This document shows, piece by piece, positions 1 to 8,300 of a stretch of 53,557 nucleotides of DNA; position 1 is the first letter of the stretch, and the number at the start of each line of letters is the position of its first letter. Under the pieces are notes generated by a model. That model had not been told where the DNA came from and made no database searches. It was given only the letters and a program-made list of their open reading frames with translations. The translations under genes were made by a program, and so were the position numbers. Source of the stretch: Bacteroidaceae bacterium (lineage in GTDB: Bacteria > Bacteroidota > Bacteroidia > Bacteroidales > Bacteroidaceae). Location: NCBI GenBank assembly GCA_017445925.1, contig JAFSRW010000090.1, positions 1-53,557 on the forward strand. Reading direction: 5' to 3'.

Positions 1-155
1 CTGAAAACGGGAACGATAACGATAACGAAAACCAGAACGGTGGTAACACCGGTGGCGGTGACAACACCAACGTAAATCCAAACCCTAACGAGGGTGGCGG
101 CGACAACGGAGGTGACGACAACGGTGGCGACGAGCCAGGAGAGGATGAAGACTAG
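1..155 (+). CDS. C-terminal acidic Asn/Gly/Asp-rich tail of a truncated protein
   Basis: The only open frame reaching the TAG at 153-155 reads as a low-complexity tail made almost wholly of Asn, Asp, Gly and Glu and ending in EPGEDED. The body of the protein lies before the window, so its family cannot be read directly. In Bacteroidales, a smalltalk protein gene commonly follows an HU-related DNA-binding protein with such a disordered acidic tail. The smalltalk gene at 392 makes that the best guess, but this rests on context only. The tail is built from iterated AAC/GAT words (AACGATAACGATAAC), and the same word recurs in the non-coding stretch at 513-598, so the tail may have grown by repeat expansion. 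Confidence 0.6.
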   Translation, partial: ENGNDNDNENQNGGNTGGGDNTNVNPNPNEGGGDNGGDDNGGDEPGEDED

Positions 156-157
156 TG

Positions 158-182
158 AAGAGCGGGCCTTGGGCCCCTCTTT
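158..182 (+). terminator. Rho-independent terminator after the truncated gene
   Basis: A GC-rich hairpin (GGGCC, loop TTG, GGCCC) is extended by AGAG/CTCT and runs into a short T tract. It starts directly after the stop codon at 153-155. Confidence 0.7.
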
Positions 183-184
183 AG

Positions 185-243
185 AGTTTACAGTTTACGG
201 TTTACGGTTTATAACGCTAACCTCTAACCCCTAACCGCTAACC
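185..243. repeat. Iterated short-word repeat (GTTTACGG / CTAACC words)
   Basis: Imperfect reiterations of a 7-8 nt word (GTTTACAG, GTTTACGG, GTTTACGG) pass into CTAACCTCTAACCCCTAACC-type words. No coding potential is visible. Similar slippage- or template-switch-like stretches recur at 513-598, 16129-16160, 43321-43387 and 52137-52385. Confidence 0.7.
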
Positions 244-391
244 AATAGAGAATTATTTCAGTAGTTAAGCCATTACCATTACACGTGTATAACTATCGGC
301 TTTAACTTCTCAGGCCGCAAGGCCGATAACTCCTTTAACTTCTTTAACTTCTCAAGAAAAATCTATTAACCTATTAAACTACTAAGCTAAG

Positions 392-487
392 ATGAAAAAA
401 GAAACTTGGAAATTTATCATTCAGACGATAGTAGCTATTCTGACTGCTATTCTCACCAGCCTGGGCGTTACCAGCTGCATGAACTAA
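392..487 (+). CDS. smalltalk protein (31 aa)
   Basis: This is a 31-residue protein starting MKKETWKFIIQTIVAIL and ending LGVTSCMN. It matches the pattern of the Bacteroidetes 'smalltalk' family: a short basic N-terminus with a Trp, one hydrophobic helix (about residues 8-26), and a VTSC motif just before the end. The cysteine after VTS looks like a lipobox, but at residue 29 of 31 it may leave only a two-residue lipopeptide. The molecular role is unknown. Family members typically sit next to HU-like DNA-binding proteins and cell-wall amidases, and the acidic-tail gene upstream fits that. A terminator follows immediately. ATG 392 is the only start giving this pattern. Confidence 0.85.
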   Translation: MKKETWKFIIQTIVAILTAILTSLGVTSCMN

Positions 488-513
488 AGAGCGGGCCTTC
501 GGGCCCGACTCTT
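487..513 (+). terminator. Terminator with UUCG tetraloop after smalltalk gene
   Basis: CGGGCC-TTCG-GGCCCG forms a six-pair stem closed by the stable C(UUCG)G loop. AAGAG/CTCTT extends it, and it abuts the TAA of the smalltalk gene. The stem is nearly the same sequence as the terminator at 158-182, so the two genes end in duplicated terminators. Confidence 0.8.
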
Positions 514-598
514 AACGAAAACGATAACGATAACAAAAACTAATTAACAATTAACAACGAAAGACCGTAAACGGTAAACAGTAAACGGTAAACAGCAA
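513..598. repeat. Iterated AACGATAAC / GTAAACGGTAAACAG word repeat
   Basis: Back-to-back reiteration of AACGATAAC words, then AATTAACAATTAAC, then (C)GTAAACGGTAAACAGTAAACGG. There is no ORF. The gene-free stretch 488-879 holds this repeat, a terminator-like hairpin at 666-699 and a promoter at 779-809, and nothing else recognisable. Confidence 0.7.
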
Positions 599-665
599 AC
601 TGACTTTTCGGCCTAGACTATTACATTGACAAAGTAACAAAATAAGCTCTGCTTATCTCTAACAA

Positions 666-699
666 GAAAAAGGCATCCATTGCGTATGGGTGCCTTTTG
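666..699. terminator. Bidirectional terminator-like hairpin
   Basis: AAAAGGCATCC and GGGTGCCTTTT pair around a loop of about 10 nt. A runs lie on the left and T runs on the right, so it could terminate in either direction. No gene ends immediately before it inside the window. Confidence 0.55.
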
Positions 700-778
700 C
701 GTTCCCCTTTCACCTTTCTTCATCAGGAAAATATATACGCTCATCTTCTGTCGCATAGACACATTATTAGAAGTTTTC

Positions 779-809
779 TTTGCAGATTCAGGGTTTATGC
801 CTATTTTTG
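779..809 (+). promoter_or_regulatory. Bacteroidetes-type promoter for the 880 gene
   Basis: TTTG at 779-782, 19-nt spacer, TATTTTTG at 802-809. This matches the Bacteroidetes TTTG/TAnnTTTG consensus. The predicted start site near 816 leaves a leader of about 64 nt before ATG 880. Confidence 0.65.
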
Positions 810-879
810 CAAACAAAATCTGTGACTTGTCACTTCTTGATCCAAATAGCCTGGACTTGTAAAGAAACACTGTTACGTT

Positions 880-1026
880 ATGGCTAACATAAAGATTATA
901 AAAGGGGAGTTTGAGAAGGAGCTGGCGCTGCCGATGGCTCCTGAGGTATTTGCCAATGCCATCAAGCATGATTATAGAAGCAAGAACCCCACCACAAGGT
1001 GGTCCGATATAATACGGCTAAAGTAG
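880..1026 (+). CDS. 48-aa small protein of unknown function
   Basis: Starts MANIKIIKGEFEKELALPM and ends RWSDIIRLK with TAG. I do not recognise the family. Three things support it as a gene: a consensus promoter 70 nt upstream, a plausible soluble amphipathic composition, and the recurrence of its last 17 codons (976-1026) at 2145-2195 with only synonymous changes. Such changes are expected of selected coding sequence. The nucleoside hydrolase gene starts 20 nt downstream, so the two are probably co-transcribed. It could also be a remnant of a longer gene, because it ends abruptly and its tail is duplicated. Confidence 0.5.
   Translation: MANIKIIKGEFEKELALPMAPEVFANAIKHDYRSKNPTTRWSDIIRLK
976..1026 (+). 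repeat. 51-bp direct repeat, copy 1 (encodes RSKNPTTRWSDIIRLK-stop)
   Basis: Matches 2145-2195 at 45 of 51 positions. In the frame of the 48-aa ORF every codon difference is silent (ACA/ACT, TCC/TCA, ATA/ATC, AAG/AAA), and the stop changes from TAG to TGA. The core CCACC-loop-GGTGG can also form a small hairpin. The two copies bracket the nucleoside-hydrolase gene. Confidence 0.85.
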
Positions 1027-1046
1027 CCCTATGCGAGAAAAAAAAC

Positions 1047-2117
1047 ATGACAATGAAAGTCCAAACAATAAAGACCATCCGGCTGTGGATGTTGGCACTC
1101 ATCCTCATCTACGGCACAAGTGTATTCACATCGTGTAAGTCAGATGATGACAATCCGCCCAGCGAACATGACTACACGAGCATGCCGCTGGTCATACTCG
1201 ACACCGACATAGGCTCTTCCACCGACGACCTCTTCTCCTTAGAAATGCTCTATTACTATCAGAAGCAGGGACGCTGCAAACTGCTCGGCGTGGTGGTGGA
1301 CCGCGAGGGCGAGGATTGCGCCGCCTGTGCCGATGTGATGAATACGTACTTCAATAACGGTAACGTGCCCATCGGCTTGGTGCGCGAAGGTATCAAGAAC
1401 CCGAAGGTATGGATTGACTACAAGGCTCTGCCCGACTTCAAGAAGACCGACGGCACACCTATGTTCGCCCACAGCATCGGCGACTACTCAGCACTACCCG
1501 ACGGCTGGCAGCTTTACCGCAGTATACTTGCCGCGCAGCCCGACCACTCGGTGAGCATCTGCTCCATCGGCTTCACTGCCTGCCTCGCCCAGTTGCTTGA
1601 GTCCAAGGGCGACACCTATTCCCCGCTGTCGGGCGTGGAACTGGTGCGACGCAAGGTGAAGTGCCTCTACATCCAGGGCGGCTCCTTCGACCTGTCCCCC
1701 GAACCCGACTACAACTTCCTTCAAAGCATGGACTTTGCCAAGACTGTCTTCCGCCTCTGGCCCTCCGACGTAGACATCATCTTCGACCCTATGGAGACAG
1801 GCGACGGCATAGAGTACCTGCCTGAGCAAGTCATCAGCGATGTCTCATGGACCGACTATCACCCCATCAAACAAGTCTATATGACACGCAACTGCAACAC
1901 TGGCCAGAAGATGTGGGACCTACTGACCGTCATCAACGCTGTGGAGGGTGACGGACTCTTCACGCTGTCTGAGCGCGGCACCGTGAGGCTCAATGACGAC
2001 GGTACGGTCATCTTCACCCTTTCGGCCACAGGTAACAGTCGCGTCCAAATGCCTGGCGATGATGCCTGGTGCTCCGCCATGCTGGAGAAAATCCGCAACG
2101 TGAACAAGATACACTAA
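1047..2117 (+). CDS. Nucleoside-hydrolase-like lipoprotein
   Basis: About 356 aa. The N-terminus (MTMKVQTIKTIRLWMLAL...) is a signal peptide ending in a lipobox-like FTSC, so the mature protein is likely a lipid-anchored periplasmic or surface protein starting at that Cys. ATG 1047 (or 1053) is preferred over the upstream GTG because it gives a clean signal peptide. The mature domain begins LVILDTDIGSSTDDLFSLEML. This is the calcium-binding DTD-G-x-x-x-DD signature of inosine-uridine-preferring nucleoside hydrolases, which cleave ribonucleosides to base and ribose. A later segment (SICSIGFTACLAQLL) corresponds to the family's IGPLTNLA motif. The spacing in the Asp motif is unusual (GSSTDD), so substrate choice or activity may differ. 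It is bracketed by the two 51-bp repeats. Confidence 0.75.
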   Translation: MTMKVQTIKTIRLWMLALILIYGTSVFTSCKSDDDNPPSEHDYTSMPLVILDTDIGSSTDDLFSLEMLYYYQKQGRCKLLGVVVDREGEDCAACADVMNTYFNNGNVPIGLVREGIKNPKVWIDYKALPDFKKTDGTPMFAHSIGDYSALPDGWQLYRSILAAQPDHSVSICSIGFTACLAQLLESKGDTYSPLSGVELVRRKVKCLYIQGGSFDLSPEPDYNFLQSMDFAKTVFRLWPSDVDIIFDPMETGDGIEYLPEQVISDVSWTDYHPIKQVYMTRNCNTGQKMWDLLTVINAVEGDGLFTLSERGTVRLNDDGTVIFTLSATGNSRVQMPGDDAWCSAMLEKIRNVNKIH

Positions 2118-2144
2118 GAAAGGGACTAAAGCAAAGCTCAATTC

Positions 2145-2195
2145 AGAAGCAAGAACCCCACCACTAGGTGGTCAGATATCATACGGCTAAAATGA
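2145..2195 (+). repeat. 51-bp direct repeat, copy 2 (orphan coding tail)
   Basis: Encodes the same 16-residue tail as 976-1026, ending in TGA. The frame is closed by TAA at 2127-2129, 15 nt upstream of the repeat, with no start codon, so this is a gene-tail fragment and not an intact gene. Upstream residues K-A-Q-F weakly match K-H-D-Y of copy 1. Confidence 0.8.
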
Positions 2196-2268
2196 TTACG
2201 ACGAAACAGATAAAAGCAGCCAATGCAGAAGCGCAGATAGGCAGTAGCTCAGATTTTCTCAAAAAAAA

Positions 2269-2300
2269 TTTGCAGAATTCCTCACTTACTCGTATCTTTG
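2269..2300 (+). promoter_or_regulatory. Bacteroidetes-type promoter for the NRPS gene
   Basis: TTTG at 2269-2272, 20-nt spacer, TATCTTTG at 2293-2300. Transcription should start near 2307, about 18 nt before the NRPS start codon, so the leader is very short. Confidence 0.75.
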
Positions 2301-2324
2301 CCAATAAATTGTATATTAAACACC

Positions 2325-5300
2325 ATGAATATGACTCAGACACAGACGATTGCCGCGCTGTTCCGTCAGCAGGCGAAGGCGACTCCACAAAATGTCGCCG
2401 TGGTTTATAAAGATAAGCGGTACACTTATGCCGAAGTGGATGAAATCAGCGACCGCATAGCAGCATTTGTAGCCTCGAAAGGGCTGGGCAAAGAGGATGT
2501 CGTTGCCATTTTGATTCCACGTTGCGAGTGGATGCCCATTGCACCGCTCGGCGTATTGAAAGCTGGCTGCGCTTATCAGCCCCTGGACCCCACATACCCC
2601 CAGGAGCGTCTGAGATACATGATTCAGGATGCCCATGCCAAGTTGCTGATTGCCGACGAGGAGTTGCTGCCGCTGTTAGGCGATGTTACTACGCCACTCC
2701 TTCTGACTAAGGATATCAGCCAGTTGCCGCCTGTCACCGAGCCGTTGAAAGACCCTGACCCAACAGGTCTGGTGATGCTTGTTTATACTTCAGGAACCAC
2801 AGGACAACCCAAGGGCGTTATGCTGGAACAGCGCAACGTAGCCTCGTCTTCTGTTCCATTTGGAAAGTTCCTGGGCATGAAGGTCGGTAGCCGTGTAGCT
2901 AACTACGCCAGCTTCGGTTTTGTACCCACTGTTGTTGAGACATGGGGAGCCCTTTCTTTAGGTGCTACCCTGCACATCCTGGACAATGCCGAGCGCTTTG
3001 ACATGGGACGACTGAAAGCGTATATCCGCAAGGAAAGCATCACACATATTTTCATGACTACCATGATGGCTTATCAGTTTGCCGGCAGTATGGATGAAGA
3101 CACCACGCTGGAGGTGCTTAGTTGCGGTGGTGAGGCACTACCGCCTTTAACCCCACCGAAGCATATCCGAATGGTTAACTTCTACGGTAGTTCTGAGTGT
3201 ACGAGTATTGCCGGACATAACCTGATAGAGCGTGAAGAGCAGTCTATATTAGGCACCCCTCTGGGTGATACATCATTGGTTATTATGGCCGATAATGGTC
3301 AACCTGCCGCCCCTGGCGAAGAGGGTGAGCTTTGGGTAAGGGGGCCTCAGGTATGCCGTGGCTATCTGAATGCTCCTGAGCTGTCGGCCCAGAAAATAAT
3401 GGAAGACGACACATACGGCCGTATTTTCAAGACGGGCGACATCGTCAGACAGCGTGAAGACGGTGAACTGGTGTTCGTAGGCCGTCGTGACGGTATGGTG
3501 AAGATTCGCGGTTTCCGTGTCGAACTGAAAGAAGTGGAGGCTGTGATACGTGACTTTCCTGGTATCAAGGATGCCACAGTGCATGCTTTCGATACGGAAG
3601 GAGAAGGAGCTGGCAAGTACATTGCCGCCTACGTGGTGAGCGATTCTCCTGTCGACATAGAAGCACTGAACAAATTCATCTTTGAAAAGAAGCCACCATA
3701 TATGGTGCCTGAGGTGACGATGCAGATTGATGCCATCCCGATGAACCAAAACCAGAAAGTGGACAAGCGGGCACTGCCCAAGCCTGTCAGGTCTGCTGCA
3801 GTTCAGTCGCAACAAACAGCACAGGCCCCAATGAACGTGCTGGAGAAGGAGCTTCACGAGATTATTTCGAAGCTAGTGGGCAACAGCGACTTTGGCATCA
3901 CTACGGTGCTGGGCTACACTGGCCTTACATCCATTACGGCCATGAAACTGGCGGTAGAGGTCAATAAGCGCTACGGCATAGAGCTTGACGCTAAGTCGAT
4001 GGCGAAAGAAGTGACTATTCAGAGTATCGAGAACGAGATTATCAAAAGTCTGATGGATGGTGGAAGAAGTAAGAAGGGAGAGACGGAAACTCACCTTAAT
4101 CTTACCTCTGCTCCGCTCAACTACGCCCAGTTGGGTGTATATTACGAGTGCATGAAGCATCCGCTTGATGTCACCTATAATCTTCCCATTGCCATCACAC
4201 TTCCCTCTGGCGTTGATGCTGACAAGGTGGAAGAAACCCTGATACAGATTATTCAGGCACATCCTGCCTTCAACATCCACTTCGAGACACAGGGTGACGA
4301 CGTTGTCCAGGTGTACGATCCTGACCAGGAACCGCTGGTAACCCGTAACGAGATGACAGAAGAGGAACTGGCCGACTATCAACATCAATTTACACTGCCT
4401 TTCCACTTAGAGCGTGGTCCGCTCTACCGCATGGAAATCGTGCAAACAGAAAAGCGCGTAGTCATTCTGATGGACGTTCACCATCTCATCTCTGACGGAG
4501 CTTCGACAGACCTGATGCTACGTCAGTTATGCACTCTCCTCGACGGAGGTACCATAGATCGCGAACAGATAGGCTATCTGCAGTTCTCGCAGGAGCAGCG
4601 CCAAGCGGAGAATGGTCAGGAGTATCAGGAGGCCAAAGCCTACTTTGCTGAAGTAATGAAGGAGTGCGAGGGTTGTACGGAGATAACTGACGACTTCTCG
4701 CCCAGTGAACCTCACGGTCATGTTGCCCAGGTAACAAGAACCTTCGATTACAACAAAGTGGAGCAGTTCTGCAGGCAGCTGAATGTAACGCCTGCCAGCC
4801 TGATGCTTGCCGCAGCTTACTACACACTATCGCGATACACAAACAATCGTCATGTATATATCTCCACAATCAGCAATGGCCGTTCCGACTTGCGCCTGGC
4901 TGACACAACAGGTATGTTTGTTAACACCCTTCCATTGGCAGGACACATTACAGAACAGACCGTAGAGGAGTTCATCCGCCGTACAAGTCAGGATTTCGAA
5001 CAGACGATGCGACACGAGCAATACCCCTTCGCACGTATTGCTGCCGATTATGATTTCTCGGCTAACACAACCTACACTTATCAGTTGGGAGTGTTTGAAA
5101 AGCATACCGTTGGTGGCAAGAATATAGATGTCAAGTCGATTGAAGTAGATGTACCAAAACAGAAACTTGATATCATCATTATAGAACAGAACGGGCAACC
5201 TGTGGTCTGCCTTGAGTATGACGATGCCTTCTATAGTGAGAAGACGATAGCAGGGCTGGCAGAGTCCTACATAAGCGTTGTGGAGCATTTCATGGAAGCA

Positions 5301-8300
5301 CCGAAAAGCAGTCTTCTCAAGGTGTCGATGCTCAGTGAGGAGCAGGAACGTTTGATTAATTCGTTCCGTATGGCTGGCACAGCAGAAGTGCCTACCCGCC
5401 TGTTCCATCAAGCCGTTGAGGCAAATGCCGAGCAGAAGCCCGATGCCAAGGCCCTTGTGGCATGCGACGGTACCTTTACCTTCAGCCAATTAAATGCAGA
5501 GATGAACCGTGTGGCCAATGCGCTCATAGAGCACGGTGTAAAGCGCGGCGATCGTGTGGCTATGTTGCTACCGCGTACCAGCCGCCTCATCTTTACCATG
5601 TTCGGTATCATGAAGGCTGGTGCAGCATACATTCCTTGCGATCCGCATTATCCTGCAGACCGCATTAAGCTGATTCTTGAGGACAGTGAGGCTACCTATA
5701 TCGTTACAGATGAAGAAAACCTTGCAAATCTGAAGACACAGGCAGGTGAGGGAAGTCTCAAGGTATTGGAGAAAGCCCTGAACGTAGAAGATTTGTTGCA
5801 ATGCCAGAACACGGCTAACCCCGGTATTCCACAGGAAGGCAGCGACCTCGCGTACATTATTTATACGTCAGGTTCTACGGGTCGTCCAAAGGGTGTGATG
5901 CTTCACCACAAAGGTATCTGCAACGAACTCTTTGCCCATCCGCTCAACTTCCGCAACTGGACAGTGACGCAGGAGGTGAAGTGTATTCTCGGACTGGCCA
6001 CCATATCCTTCGATGCCTCTGTTGAGGAAATCGGTATTCCGCTGTACAATGGTCTTACCTTGGCATTAGCCAACGATGAGATTACCAATGATCCTATCCG
6101 TTTGGCGGAGTTTATGTTGGAGAACAACGTGGGCATGTTCCAAGGCACGCCCTCACGACTGATGCAGCTATACGAATCAGACATCTTCCGTCAGGCACTG
6201 GCAGGTTGCCGCATCATAGAACTGGGTGGTGAGAAATTCTCTGACAGCCAACTGTATGAACTGCAAAAGACCACCAAAGCCCATCTCTTCAACAGTTACG
6301 GCCCCACCGAGATAACGGTGGAGAGCAACAGTCACGAGGTGACGAACGACGAACACATCACCATCGGTCGTCCACTGGTGAACGTTACCGAATACATCGT
6401 GGATGCCGACATGAACCGCATTCCTTTAGGGGTTACAGGTGAACTGCTGATAGGTGGCGCACAGGTAGGCTTAGGTTATAACAACCTGCCTGAGAAGACC
6501 CGCGACGCCTTTATTCCCAATCCGTTCTTCCCTGACGACCCCATTGACAAAACATTGTACCGTTCTGGCGACTATGCCCGTTGGGACGAACGCGGCTACG
6601 TTAGTATCCTAGGACGTACAGACAATCAGGTGAAACTGCGTGGACTACGCATTGAATTAGGTGAGATAGAAAGCGTGATAGCCCAACAGGAGGGTATCGG
6701 TCAAGTGGTTGTGATGATTCGCAAGATTAACGGCAAGGAACACCTCTGTGCCTACTTCACTGCCAATCATCCAGTGGACATCGATGAACTGAAAGTAGAG
6801 ATAAGCAAGAGCCTGACCCAATACATGGTTCCTACCGCCTACCTGCAACTCGACAAAATGCCCACCTCGCCCAGTGGCAAGACCGACGTGAAGGCACTGC
6901 CTGAGCCTGTGCTTTCCGTAACAACAGAATATGTGGCACCGGCAAATGATCTGGAGAAACAGCTCTGCGACATCTTCGCTGATATCCTACAGGTAGAACG
7001 TGTAGGAGCCACCGATGACTTCTTTGAACTGGGTGGTACGTCACTCGTCGTAACACGTTTGATTATAGATGTAGATAAAATAGGGCACCATCTGGTATAT
7101 GGAGATGTCTTTGACAATTCTACACCCCGACAGATTGCTGCTCTATTGAAAGGTGAGAATTCTGAAGAGAGTGGTGGATTGGAGTCTGAAGTTAAGGACT
7201 TCGACTATACCGCCATTGAAAAAGTACTGGCTGGTAGCACAATAGACGCTTTCCGTAAAGGTACTCCACTCACGTTAGGGAATGTTTTCCTGACGGGAGC
7301 TACAGGATACCTGGGCATTCACCTGCTCCACGAGCTCATCAATTCCGAGGCTGAGACGATTACTTGCCTTGTACGTGCCAAGACTCAATCAGATGCCCAG
7401 CAGCGCTTGCAGACGCTTCTGTACTACTATTTTGCATCAGCCTATCGCGAGTTCTTTGAAAACGGACGACTTCGGGTCATCAAGGGTGATGTGACGGACG
7501 ACCTCTGTTCAATCTGTTGTGATGACGCAGCAACAAGCTACGACACCGTATTCAATTGTGCTGCCATCGTGAAACACTTCTCCAAGGACGGCGACATCGA
7601 ACGAGTCAACGTAGAAGGTACGCAACGCTGCGTAGATTTCTGCTTGAAGACGGGAGCTAAGCTTATTCAGGTTTCCACCGTTAGCGTGGGCGGTTTCCTT
7701 ACGCATGGTGAGACGGCAGACAAAGCCTTCCTGGACGAGCAACATCTGTTTATGAACCAATATTTCGGCAACCAGTATACCCTTTCGAAATTCCTTTCTG
7801 AGCGTATCGTTCTCGATGCCGTTGCTACCAAGGGACTCGTTGGAAAGGTTATGCGTGTAGGCAACCTCGCTGCCCGTTCTACAGACGGTGAGTTCCAGGT
7901 GAACTTCCAAACCAACAGCTTCGCAAACAGGATGCGCGCCTTCAGCTTAATTGGTTGCTGTCCTTATGAGAGTTTCAAAGACCCTGTTGAGTTCTCTCCC
8001 ATCAACGAGGTGGCACATGCCATTTGTCTGCTGACTACCACACCACGCGAGTGTTGTATATTCCATCCTTACAACAACCACAGCGTGTTCCTTGGTGACG
8101 TACTCCGTGAACTGGATTCTGTAGGTACCCCCGTGTACATGGTAGAGCAGGAGGAGTTCAGGAAGAGACTGGATCAGGTGAAGTCCGACCCGCAGAAGGT
8201 AGAGCGTCTACAGAGTCTGGTGGCATATAGCGATGTCACTCACGGCCAAGAGGCTATTCCCGTACAGGAAGTCAACGACTTCACCATGCAAGTGCTTTAC

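Noticed and set aside
680-862. 60-aa plus-strand ORF
   Set aside because: It spans the promoter at 779-809 and part of a terminator-like hairpin; protein-like features are absent.
2168-2410. 80-aa ORF before the NRPS
   Set aside because: It starts inside the 51-bp repeat in the wrong frame, crosses the NRPS promoter and overlaps the NRPS start.
3273-3857. 194-aa minus-strand ORF
   Set aside because: Antisense to the first adenylation domain of the NRPS, with no promoter or family signal.
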